Source: an uncultured Gemmatimonadales bacterium
Lineage (GTDB): Bacteria; Gemmatimonadota; Gemmatimonadetes; Longimicrobiales; Gaopeijiaceae
Direction: 5' to 3'
DNA length: 5,929 nt
Assembly: GCA_937983085.1 (NCBI GenBank)
Contig: CALJKZ010000510.1
Coordinates: forward strand, 1 to 5,929
Every line of letters begins with the position of its first letter. The stretch's first letter is position 1. A program made the translations under genes and the position numbers. Below are positions 1 to 5,738 of the stretch, piece by piece. The notes under the pieces were generated by a model. That model did no database searches. It had not been told where the DNA came from and worked only from the letters and a program-made list of their open reading frames with translations.

Positions 1-1
1 T

Positions 2-1204
2 CGCGTCGCGGCGTGGTTCTTGCCCGCGGTCTTGAGGGTCGCCATCGGTACGTTTGCCGTAGGGGCGATGGTCGGACCGGAGCCGCGGCTGGCCCACGCG
101 CTCGTGAACGCGGTCGCGGTGCTCGTGATCGCCTGTCCGTGCGCACTCGGCCTCGCGACGCCGATGTCGATCATGGTGGCCGCCGGAAAGGGCGCCGGCC
201 TCGGCGTGCTGTTCCGCGACGCCGAGGCGATCGAAGTTCTGCGGAACGTAGACACGCTCGTCGTGGACAAGACCGGCACGCTCACGCGCGGCCGCCCTGA
301 ACTCGTGGGAGTAACGGCGGCGGCGGGGTTCTCGGAGGACGAGGTCCTGGCCAACGCCGCGGCGCTGGAGCGCGCGAGCGAGCACCCCCTGGCCGCGGCC
401 ATCCTCGTAGGCGCGTCAGCGCGCGGTGTGGCAGTCGGTGCGGCGACGGACTTCGAGACCGAGACCGGCAAGGGCGTGCGCGGACGGGTCGGCTCGCGCG
501 CCGTCCTCGTCGGGAGCGCGCGCTTCCTCGAGGAACACGGCGTCGTCTCGGGCGACCTGGCCGCCCGCGCCGACGCCGAGCGCGAGAAGGGCCGAACGGT
601 TCTGATGGTCGCGATCGACCGCACTCCGGCGGGACTGCTGTCCGTACACGACCCGGTGAAGGAGACGACGCACGAAGCGCTCCACGAACTCCGCGCGGAG
701 GGGCTGCGGATCGTCATGGTCACCGGCGACAGCGAGCGGACGGCCCGTGCGGTGGCCGCCGAGCTTGGGATCGATGACGTCGAGGCCGACATACTCCCGG
801 ATGGGAAGGTCGCGATCGTCGAGCGCCTGAAGGCCGCCGGACACCGCGTGGCGATGGCCGGCGACGGGATCAATGACGCTCCGGCCCTCGCGCTCGCTGA
901 CGTCGGGATCGCGATGGGAACCGGCACGGACGTCGCGATGGAGAGTGCGGGAGTGACGCTCGTCAAGGGCGACCTGCGCGGGATCGTCCGGGCGCGCCGC
1001 CTGTCCCGCGCCACGGTCCGCAACATCCGCCAGAACCTGGTGTTCGCGTTCGGGTACAACGCGCTCGGTATCCCGGTCGCAGCCGGCGTGCTGTACCCGT
1101 TGACGGGACTCCTCTTGAGCCCGATGATCGCCGCGGCCGCGATGAGCCTCAGTTCGGTCTCGGTCGTCGCCAATGCGCTGCGCCTGCGGCGCGCGGCGGC
1201 GTGA
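2..1204 (+). CDS. copA: Cu(+)-exporting P1B-type ATPase, C-terminal part (5' truncated by window)
   Basis: This inner-membrane pump uses ATP to export cuprous ions from the cytoplasm. The reading frame is already open at base 2, so the start lies outside; about 400 residues are visible. In order (fragment numbering): a TM segment at about 1-22; the metal-transport helix with the Cys-Pro-Cys motif (C45-C47); the phosphorylation motif DKTGTLT with Asp89; the nucleotide-domain Ser-Glu-His-Pro motif (His128-Pro129); TGD at 241-243; and the hinge motif GDGINDAP from Gly287. Two final TM helices carry Tyr352-Asn353 and Met381 with a following Ser-Ser, the residues that mark Cu(I)-specific (P1B-1) pumps, as opposed to Zn/Cd pumps. 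The N-terminal metal-binding domains and the actuator TGE loop are not in the window. It ends in TGA and converges on the CDF-like gene, whose stop is 75 bp away. The copper assignment rests on the TM7/TM8 residues and is fairly secure. Confidence 0.93.
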   Translation, partial: RVAAWFLPAVLRVAIGTFAVGAMVGPEPRLAHALVNAVAVLVIACPCALGLATPMSIMVAAGKGAGLGVLFRDAEAIEVLRNVDTLVVDKTGTLTRGRPELVGVTAAAGFSEDEVLANAAALERASEHPLAAAILVGASARGVAVGAATDFETETGKGVRGRVGSRAVLVGSARFLEEHGVVSGDLAARADAEREKGRTVLMVAIDRTPAGLLSVHDPVKETTHEALHELRAEGLRIVMVTGDSERTARAVAAELGIDDVEADILPDGKVAIVERLKAAGHRVAMAGDGINDAPALALADVGIAMGTGTDVAMESAGVTLVKGDLRGIVRARRLSRATVRNIRQNLVFAFGYNALGIPVAAGVLYPLTGLLLSPMIAAAAMSLSSVSVVANALRLRRAAA

Positions 1205-1251
1205 GGGCGTCATCCGAGCGACCCGGCGACCTGGCGCCAGTCTCTCCTTGC

Positions 1252-1284
1252 GCTGATCGCTGGCGCGTCGCGTCGGCGATCAGC
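1252..1284. terminator. Hairpin between convergent genes (possible bidirectional terminator)
   Basis: A perfect 9-bp inverted repeat (1252-1260 with 1276-1284) encloses 15 nt, and part of that loop can pair further (1262-1265 with 1271-1274). It lies between the stop of the copper ATPase and the stop of the minus-strand CDF-like gene, and its right arm overlaps that gene's TGA. No T-tract follows on either strand, so it is not a textbook intrinsic terminator; position is the main argument. A separate 10-bp palindrome at 1231-1240 is adjacent. Confidence 0.4.
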
Positions 1285-1948
1285 AGCAGTCGGGTTCACC
1301 CGACCAGGCGCCACGCCCCTCCCTCGCTACCAGGCCAGCGATCACGAGCGCCGCGCCCGGATCGGCCCACCACCACCCGAGCAGGCCGTTCGCACCCACG
1401 CCGAGGAGTGCCGCGAGCGACAGCCACCAGCAGACGGTCGTTTGGAACGCGTCCGCCTCCATCGCTCGGCTCTCGAGCTCCGCCGCAACGCGCCGTTTCG
1501 CGCGAGCGAGCCAGAGCATGACCAACAGCGAGAGAGACGTCAGTGCGACGCCCACGACGCTGAACGACGGCTTCTCCGCGGAGACCAGAGTGGCCGTGGC
1601 ATCGAATGCCACGTAGGCGGCCAGAAGGAACAAGGAGACGGCGACGAGACGCCTTGCGCGCCCTTCGACACGGTCGAGTTGTCGATCGTCCAGCTTGCCT
1701 CGGCGCTCGGCACGGAGCCGCCAGATCATCGTGAGACCCGACGCGGACTCCACGAAGCTGTCGATTCCGAATCCGAGGAGCGCGACGCTGCCGGCGAGTG
1801 TGGCAGCCGTGACGGCCACCACTCCCTCGACCAGATTCCAACCCACCGTGAGATACTCAAGGCGCAGCGCATGCGCCAAGTGCGACGCTCTCGACGGTGA
1901 CGCCCGCGGTGTGGGGGAAGGGCTGCTGCCTCTCGTGGTCTTCTGCAT
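1280..1948 (-). CDS. Small cation-diffusion-facilitator-like membrane transporter with C-terminal Cys-Cys
   Basis: This 222-residue protein resembles the short, single-domain 'cation transporter' branch of the CDF superfamily, which exports divalent metals in exchange for protons. About six hydrophobic segments can be seen, near residues 31-50, 52-74, 101-121, 128-148, 168-192 and 194-208. TM2 carries GIDSFVE (Asp63, Glu67), in the place where CDF proteins hold metal ligands. TM5 begins with EADAFQT (Glu164, Asp166) and has Cys173. The motif GWWWADP before TM6 and the acidic, Cys-rich tail (Asp220-Cys221-Cys222) match my memory of this branch. There is no long cytoplasmic C-terminal dimerisation domain. 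The ATG at 1948 is chosen because GAGGG lies 4 nt upstream and the frame turns from low-complexity to transporter-like here; the open frame to 2266 is unsupported. It is transcribed away from the protease gene, 190 bp downstream of it. The metal is uncertain. Confidence 0.82.
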   Translation of the reverse strand: MQKTTRGSSPSPTPRASPSRASHLAHALRLEYLTVGWNLVEGVVAVTAATLAGSVALLGFGIDSFVESASGLTMIWRLRAERRGKLDDRQLDRVEGRARRLVAVSLFLLAAYVAFDATATLVSAEKPSFSVVGVALTSLSLLVMLWLARAKRRVAAELESRAMEADAFQTTVCWWLSLAALLGVGANGLLGWWWADPGAALVIAGLVAREGRGAWSGEPDCC

Positions 1949-1952
1949 TTGT

Positions 1953-1957
1953 CCCTC
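1953..1957 (-). promoter_or_regulatory. Ribosome binding site deciding the CDF-like start
   Basis: GAGGG on the minus strand, 4 nt before the ATG at 1948. It supports this start over upstream codons in the same open frame. Confidence 0.6.
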
Positions 1958-2138
1958 AGGCTCGCGGGCGCCCTCGTCTTGGAGTCGGGCTCGCGCGTAC
2001 GGTCGACCCTGATGCTCGGCAAGCTCGGGTGTCGTGCGTCGATCCGGGTTCCTCCGGGTCACTGAATCCGGTGAGCTCGCGGCCCTGCGATCGCATGCCC
2101 ATCGCCCTCGGCAGCCGAACGCGAGTCCGCAGCGCCGG

Positions 2139-3152
2139 CTACTTCGAGAGTGCGGCAAGAAAGCGGATCGGGACTCCGAAGTTGGAGCCTTGGAAGCCCC
2201 GGAGCACTGCGAAGTTGACGCCGATGACCTCGCCATTCGGACCGAATGCGGGCCCCCCGGAGCCACCTGAAGTCGTGATCGCGTCGTAGATGAGCTTGTG
2301 AGGCGTCACGTGGTTCAGCGTTCCATGGGTGCTCACCGGGAGCAGGCCGCCCCGGGCGCTCAGCGAGCGGATCAAAGACTCGGTGTCGGACGCATCCGCC
2401 ATCGCCGCCGCGGCGACGTCCGGCTCAGCGCGGGCCAACAGCGCCGCCAGACCCGTCGGATACCCGAGGAGCATCAGCCCCTCGCCGCGCAGTGTTGACG
2501 GGTCCCGACGGGAGAGGGGCAGGACCGGCACGCCGTCGACCTCCACGCGGAACACCGCGAGATCGACAGACTCGTCGCTGACGCGGATCGTATCCCGAGG
2601 GACGGAGATGGGGGCACGGCCGGGGAACGTCACGGTGAGGGACACGAACTCGGGCCGCAGCCCCCGGCGCAGCAGCGGCACGACGCTGTCGTTGTTCCAC
2701 CAGGGCTCGGCCACGTGACGGTTGGTCGCAACGTGCCCGGCATCGCTCGCGAGGAAGCCAGACCCGAGGTACTCCAGCGCGAGCGGCATCCCGCCCGGGC
2801 CGTCGATCCTCTCGTCGCCGTCGGCTGTGGTCTCGACGAACGTGAAGACGCCATGGACGAGGCACACGCCCTGCGCGTACTCGTCCATCGCCTTGCGCAT
2901 CGCGGTGCGGCGGCGCTCCCCGCTCTCGACGGACGCTCTCAACGCGTTCAGTTCCTCGCGCAGTGCGACCACGTCATCCTCGGAAGCATCGATGCGGTGC
3001 TGCTCACAGCACGCCTCGACTTCGGCGCGCAGGTCGTCCGCGGTCGGCGAGGGCACCGGAACGGTCCTGACGCGAGCGCACGCCGACCCGCCGAGGACGG
3101 CCGCAACGAGAACGGCGGCGGCCGCCGTCGCGCGTATCGTGCGAGACGTCAT
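2139..3152 (-). CDS. Exported trypsin-like serine protease (S1C/HtrA-like catalytic domain, no PDZ)
   Basis: A 337-residue exported protease. Residues 1-25 form a signal peptide (basic MTSRTIR, then an Ala/Val-rich core) ending GSAC; Cys25 could be lipidated, but Gly at -3 makes the lipobox weak. Residues 38-92 look helical and charged, with adjacent Cys48-Cys49, and Cys97 opens the protease domain. The catalytic triad is readable: His146 in ATNRHVAEP, Asp197 in ESVDLAVF, and Ser298 in SGGSGGPAFG. GSNFGVPI near the C-terminus is the usual closing motif of HtrA-type domains. No PDZ domain follows. About 100 residues separate Asp197 and Ser298 and include an Ala-rich helical stretch (about 235-265), larger than usual. 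The ATG at 3152 fits the signal peptide; a GTG at 3185 in the same frame is possible. No good ribosome binding site is seen, so translation may be coupled to the Cys-rich gene ending 17 bp upstream. Substrate unknown. Confidence 0.88.
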   Translation of the reverse strand: MTSRTIRATAAAAVLVAAVLGGSACARVRTVPVPSPTADDLRAEVEACCEQHRIDASEDDVVALREELNALRASVESGERRRTAMRKAMDEYAQGVCLVHGVFTFVETTADGDERIDGPGGMPLALEYLGSGFLASDAGHVATNRHVAEPWWNNDSVVPLLRRGLRPEFVSLTVTFPGRAPISVPRDTIRVSDESVDLAVFRVEVDGVPVLPLSRRDPSTLRGEGLMLLGYPTGLAALLARAEPDVAAAAMADASDTESLIRSLSARGGLLPVSTHGTLNHVTPHKLIYDAITTSGGSGGPAFGPNGEVIGVNFAVLRGFQGSNFGVPIRFLAALSK

Positions 3153-3169
3153 GGGGGCGGCTCGCGTGG

Positions 3170-3454
3170 TCAGCCTCCCGCGCACGTGCCACCGCCCGAT
3201 CCGGCCGCTCGCAGATCCTCACAGCGGTGCCCGCCGACCACGGAGGCGCAGCAGCGCCGGCTGCGACCTTCGGAGGGCTCGGCGCGGGCGTCAGGACACG
3301 CGGACCCGTGGCCGAGCGCAACCTGCGCCGGGCACGCAGCGGCGTCCGGCGACGCGGAGAGCGCGTAGTGTGCGACGACCCCGGCGGCGCTCGGGAGCGC
3401 GATCAAGCCCGCCACGGCCGCGTAGAGCAAGATCCTCTGCTTGGACTCGAACAT
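3170..3454 (-). CDS. Small membrane-anchored or secreted Cys-rich protein, function unknown
   Basis: I do not recognise this 94-residue protein. The start is well supported: a perfect AGGAGG lies 5 nt before the ATG at 3454. Residues 8-33 form a hydrophobic segment after a short charged N-terminus (MFESKQR), giving a single TM anchor or a signal peptide with a possible cleavage near ALSA (31-34). The remainder is hydrophilic, Ala/Gly/Arg-rich, and carries six Cys (41, 53, 68, 69, 78, 91) plus His49 and His76, including one Cys-Cys pair. That composition suits disulphides or metal binding in the periplasm; this is inference. It lies 17 bp upstream of the protease start, so the two are probably co-transcribed and perhaps translationally coupled. 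The 252 bp upstream of it (3455-3706) holds no other gene I can support. Confidence 0.62.
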   Translation of the reverse strand: MFESKQRILLYAAVAGLIALPSAAGVVAHYALSASPDAAACPAQVALGHGSACPDARAEPSEGRSRRCCASVVGGHRCEDLRAAGSGGGTCAGG

Positions 3455-3459
3455 TCCAA

Positions 3460-3465
3460 CCTCCT
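3460..3465 (-). promoter_or_regulatory. Shine-Dalgarno site of the Cys-rich small gene
   Basis: Full consensus AGGAGG on the minus strand, 5 nt before the ATG at 3454. It is the main reason to call the 94-residue gene and to reject the longer open frame that extends to 3640. Confidence 0.8.
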
Positions 3466-3471
3466 GGCACT

Positions 3472-3481
3472 TGGGCGCCCA
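3472..3481. repeat. 10-bp palindrome just upstream of the Cys-rich gene
   Basis: TGGGCGCCCA is self-complementary and lies 7 bp upstream of the Shine-Dalgarno site; the hexamer TGGGCG occurs again 9 bp further upstream on the minus strand. It could be a small operator, but in such GC-rich DNA a palindrome of this length may be chance. Confidence 0.25.
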
Positions 3482-3706
3482 GGCCGCCCAGACTTGTCGT
3501 CCCCAGCCGCAAGCGCGATGCCGCGCGCACGGGCCCGCGAGGCTCTGGCGAGTGCGTCCTCGCCGAACTGAGTCCGCCTCGTGCACGGCCGCACCGCCCC
3601 CCGGACCGAGAGGCGCCCGAGAGGGGGTGTGGCAAAGCAATCGGCGGGCGTCGCATTTCGGACAGGTACCGCCTGCCGACGCTCGTTGGCGCGAGGAGGT
3701 GCGCGT

Positions 3707-4735
3707 TCACCGGACCAGACCGTGCCTGTACGTGCCCGAGAGCAGGAACGCGTCGATGATCTTCTCGTGCAGGTCGTGGTTCTCGCGACCTTCCGGATCG
3801 AGCTCGCAGGCGCGGACGCACCACTCCTCGGCGCGCACGATCGAGCCGCGCACCAGCTCGCCCTCGCCGAGACGCAGGTACGCCGTGACCAGCCTCTCCT
3901 TCACAAGGCTGCGAACGCGATCGACGTCGTCGCAGTCTACGCCGTCGGGCGGGGGACCGAGAGCCGTCACCTGACGCCATGCCTTCTCGAGGTGCTTCGC
4001 CTGATCGCGGACCCGCCGCGAGTCGCGCACGGTCCGCGTGTGCGCAGTGACGGCGCTCCCGAGTTCCTCGGCCTTCTCCATGAGCAAGCGAATGGCCTTC
4101 AGCTCCGCATCCCAGGCGGCAGCGTCGCGGCGGAACGCCCTCAGCTCGCGCGCCTCTTCGCGCGCCGCACGGAGGCGCCGTCGCTCGCGCTCCGCCGCCT
4201 CCTCGATCGCCGTCAGGCGACTCCTCGCCATGGGCGCGACGTCGGTCGCCGGGTAGCGACGCACGATGATCTCGTAGTATCGCCTCGCTGCCGATGGTCG
4301 TGCGTCGGCGAGAAGCGACTCGCCGCGGTCGAGTAGCTCGAGTGCCAGTCGCCGCTCGATCCGCTGAATCGACGTGGTAGCGCGATCACGGAGGTCAGCG
4401 TCCTCGCGAACCCTCTTGAACTCGATCACGGCCTGGACGAAGAGCCCCCGCTCCTCCGCCCACTCGGCGAGCGCCAACCGCTTCTCCCAGTCCTCGCCGA
4501 GGCGCTGCGTCCGCAGCCGCCACCAGGAGCGGTCCTCAATTCGCGATCGCTCGAGCGTCACCCGACCGAGGGGGGGCCAGTCGGCGTCCATCACGACGGC
4601 CGACTCACTGACCTCGACGACCTCGCCGTGGTACGTGCTGCCGTCGGTCGTGAACACGATCTCCGTCGCCTGCGCAGGGACCGCGAGCACCGCTGAGATG
4701 ACGAGGGCGGCGACCGCGAGGGATCTTGTGCGCAT
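3707..4735 (-). CDS. Secreted protein with N-terminal SH3-like module, TPR-like helices and coiled coil
   Basis: A 342-residue exported protein without a named family that I recognise. Residues 1-23 are a clear signal peptide with an AQA cleavage site (before Thr24). Residues 24-68 read as a small beta barrel of the SH3/Sm-like kind (TEIVFTTDGSTYHGEVVEV, then VTLERSRI), a module often seen at the N-terminus of exported planctomycete-type proteins. Residues 80-175 form helical pairs resembling TPR units (for example AEWAEERGLFVQAVIEFKRV and RRYYEIIVRRYP). Residues 175-225 are a highly charged coiled coil, and a last TPR-like pair follows at about 275-335, with Cys306 and Cys310. It is probably a periplasmic scaffold or protein-interaction protein; no catalytic motif is visible. 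The ATG at 4735 has AGGAGG 5 nt upstream and begins the signal peptide; the open frame reaching 4831 is not supported. A G7 run at 4570-4576 within the gene does not break the frame. Confidence 0.82.
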   Translation of the reverse strand: MRTRSLAVAALVISAVLAVPAQATEIVFTTDGSTYHGEVVEVSESAVVMDADWPPLGRVTLERSRIEDRSWWRLRTQRLGEDWEKRLALAEWAEERGLFVQAVIEFKRVREDADLRDRATTSIQRIERRLALELLDRGESLLADARPSAARRYYEIIVRRYPATDVAPMARSRLTAIEEAAERERRRLRAAREEARELRAFRRDAAAWDAELKAIRLLMEKAEELGSAVTAHTRTVRDSRRVRDQAKHLEKAWRQVTALGPPPDGVDCDDVDRVRSLVKERLVTAYLRLGEGELVRGSIVRAEEWCVRACELDPEGRENHDLHEKIIDAFLLSGTYRHGLVR

Positions 4736-4740
4736 GTCTG

Positions 4741-4746
4741 CCTCCT
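4741..4746 (-). promoter_or_regulatory. Shine-Dalgarno site of the SH3/TPR gene
   Basis: AGGAGG on the minus strand, 5 nt before the ATG at 4735. It decides this start, which also coincides with the signal peptide, and it directly abuts a strong hairpin. Confidence 0.8.
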
Positions 4747-4773
4747 GGCTCCGCCGCGATCCCAGGCGGAGCC
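4747..4773 (-). promoter_or_regulatory. 5' UTR hairpin abutting a Shine-Dalgarno site
   Basis: A perfect 9-bp GC-rich stem (4747-4755 with 4765-4773) has a 9-nt loop. In the minus-strand mRNA the 3' arm ends at the base immediately before the AGGAGG of the SH3/TPR gene. A stem this close may stabilise the message or influence ribosome access; no known riboswitch or thermometer is recognised. Confidence 0.5.
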
Positions 4774-5008
4774 GCACGGAGGCGACGCACACGCCGTGCC
4801 ACCTCCCTGCGATGGCGCTTGCCCGCGTCACACGACGGTGCGGCGTGGCGCGGCGCGCGTGGACGACGGTCGGGTCGCGCTGACGTACAGACGAACGACG
4901 AGCGGTGCGGCGCGTTGTTCGGCACCGGCCCTGCCCAGCGCGCCGCTACGGCCGAGGTCGTCACCTGCAAGGCGCGACGGAACTCGTATGCATCAGGGGA
5001 CGCACCGG

Positions 5009-5103
5009 ACGCCCGAGTGGGCGTGAGGAGGAGCGTGATGCTCCTCGCCCGGAGGGAGGGAGTTGGGAAGGGAGGGAGAACCTCTCTCGGTACGCCCGGG
5101 CGT
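5009..5103 (-). promoter_or_regulatory. Structured block downstream of the YHS-like lipoprotein gene (candidate composite terminator or regulatory RNA)
   Basis: In minus-strand order after the lipoprotein stop come: a 12-bp palindrome (5092-5103), a pyrimidine tract with C-runs and almost no G (opposite 5051-5090), hairpin B (7-bp stem, 5028-5034 with 5040-5046, 5-nt loop) and hairpin A (6-bp stem, 5009-5014 with 5019-5024, 4-nt loop). GGGC at 5019-5022 can pair either inside hairpin A or with GCCC at 5047-5050 to extend hairpin B, so the two forms compete. No T-tract is present. The C-rich, G-poor RNA tract is what Rho loading sites look like, so a Rho-dependent terminator is plausible. Confidence 0.45.
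5054..5076 (+). repeat. G-quadruplex motif (five GGG runs)
   Basis: GGG runs at 5054-5056, 5058-5060, 5065-5067, 5070-5072 and 5074-5076, with loops of 1, 4, 2 and 1 nt, fit the G3N1-7 pattern with one spare run. The G-rich strand is the template for the minus-strand genes, so a fold there would face their polymerase, while the transcript would carry the C-rich complement. Confidence 0.7.
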
Positions 5104-5120
5104 CACCCTGATCAGATTGA

Positions 5121-5537
5121 CTACTTGCGACCGCCGGCCTCGCGCACCTTGGCGAGGAACTTCGCAGGCGACTCCTTGAACTCGTCGACGCAGCCTTCGC
5201 AGCAGAACTGGACCTCCTGGCCCTCCACTTCGTACGCGATGGCCTCGCCCATGTCACCTCCGAGGCGTTCGCCGCTCACGACGCACGTGGAGAGCGGGTA
5301 CGCGGCCGACGGCGCGATCTTCTTCATCATCACGGCGTGCGAGGCGGACTCGTGGGTCATGCCGCCCATCGCCGCGCCACCGGCCTCCGGCCCGTGATGC
5401 TGCTCGGGCATGGCGGCGCCGTGCTGATGCCCGCTGTGATCGTGGTGCGGGGCGTCGGCACCGGAACTGCACGCGGCGAGCGTGAGGGAAAGGGCCGCGA
5501 TGGCGGCGAGCGTGATCGGCCGAAGAGGGATGGTCAT
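5121..5537 (-). CDS. His-rich lipoprotein with TRASH/YHS-like Cys metal-binding module
   Basis: A 138-residue lipoprotein. Residues 1-22 are a signal peptide with a clean lipobox (Leu-Ala-Ala-Cys23), so it should be anchored to a membrane facing the periplasm. Residues 30-67 form a flexible His/Met-rich linker (paired His at 31-32 and 47-48, more at 34, 37, 39, 62 and 67; several Met), the kind of tract that binds Cu, Ni or Zn. Residues 80-132 match a TRASH/YHS-like module: YPLSTCVVSGERLGG with Cys85, then VQFCCEGCVDEF with Cys112, Cys113 and Cys116, then SPAKFLAKV. In this family the Cys residues bind soft metals. It lies 201 bp downstream of an RND pump gene, which supports a periplasmic metal-chaperone or buffering role. 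The ATG at 5537 begins the signal peptide and has AGGAG 8 nt upstream; the open frame up to 5720 is not convincing. The exact metal is not shown. Confidence 0.88.
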   Translation of the reverse strand: MTIPLRPITLAAIAALSLTLAACSSGADAPHHDHSGHQHGAAMPEQHHGPEAGGAAMGGMTHESASHAVMMKKIAPSAAYPLSTCVVSGERLGGDMGEAIAYEVEGQEVQFCCEGCVDEFKESPAKFLAKVREAGGRK

Positions 5538-5545
5538 GGTCTCTG

Positions 5546-5550
5546 CTCCT
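5546..5550 (-). promoter_or_regulatory. Ribosome binding site of the YHS-like lipoprotein gene
   Basis: AGGAG on the minus strand, 8 nt before the ATG at 5537. It supports that start over the longer frame opening at 5720. Confidence 0.65.
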
Positions 5551-5653
5551 GAGTCGTGGACTTGAGGGAGCACGCGCGGGCGCGCCCCGGGTGGAGAGCC
5601 TCTCACAATCGCCGTGCCGTTCCGGCGTCCCTGCGCGCGCGCAACGGAGTCAG

Positions 5654-5682
5654 CCTCGAACCACTGGCTCGCGGTCTCGAGG
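5654..5682. promoter_or_regulatory. Inverted repeat between the RND and lipoprotein genes
   Basis: CCTCGA at 5654-5659 pairs with TCGAGG at 5677-5682, and three more pairs form inside after one bulged base (5660-5662 with 5673-5675), leaving a 10-nt loop. A second, weaker 6-bp hairpin (5692-5697 with 5705-5710) lies nearer the RND stop. Either may end the RND transcript, or the first may be an operator for the lipoprotein gene. Neither has a T-tract. Confidence 0.35.
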
Positions 5683-5738
5683 TGTAGGAGATCCGACAGC
5701 GTACGTCGGAGATGCGACACGACGACTCCCCGGCCAGG

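Larger units (their letters stand above)
4736..5120. other. 385-bp intergenic region with no supported gene
   Basis: Separates the SH3/TPR gene from the upstream YHS-like lipoprotein gene on the minus strand. Open frames crossing it on both strands are low-complexity Arg/Ala/Pro-rich and lack ribosome binding sites. It holds two structured parts listed separately: a hairpin next to the SH3/TPR gene start, and a block of hairpins, a G-rich tract and a palindrome at 5009-5103. In the middle (about 4774-5008) I see no gene, tRNA or repeat, and no convincing -35/-10 pair, although the SH3/TPR promoter probably lies there. Confidence 0.7.

Noticed and set aside
416..1213. 265-codon open frame on the minus strand opposite the copper ATPase
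   Set aside because: Arg/Asp/His-rich, no recognisable domain, fully antisense to a strongly conserved gene; a GC-bias shadow.
2042..2073. Three near-repeats of TCCGG(G) downstream of the protease gene
   Set aside because: Short, uneven spacing and close to the local base composition; not enough to call an operator or repeat array.
1949..2266. N-terminal extension of the CDF-like gene in the same open frame
   Set aside because: The added residues are low-complexity and overlap the protease 3' end; the ATG at 1948 has a ribosome binding site and begins the family-like sequence.
2722..3759. 345-codon open frame on the plus strand
   Set aside because: Antisense to the protease and the Cys-rich gene; Arg/Ser/Pro-rich low-complexity translation with no motif.
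3291..3980. 229-codon open frame on the minus strand overlapping two genes in another frame
   Set aside because: Arg/Gly-rich translation, overlaps the well-supported SH3/TPR and Cys-rich genes, no ribosome binding site.
4570..4576. Run of seven G in the SH3/TPR gene, a possible slippage or phase-variation tract
   Set aside because: The reading frame is continuous through it and the encoded Trp-Pro-Pro-Leu fits the small beta-barrel domain; seven bases in such GC-rich DNA is not striking.
4736..5397. Open frames on the plus strand across the intergenic region and the lipoprotein gene
   Set aside because: Low-complexity Arg/Ala/Pro-rich translation, antisense to a real gene, no ribosome binding site.
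5578..5587. GGGCGCGCCC palindrome upstream of the lipoprotein gene
   Set aside because: A 10-bp all-GC palindrome is expected by chance at this composition and has no other supporting signal.
5538..5720. N-terminal extension of the YHS-like lipoprotein gene
   Set aside because: It would bury a clear signal peptide and lipobox inside the protein; the ATG at 5537 has its own AGGAG.
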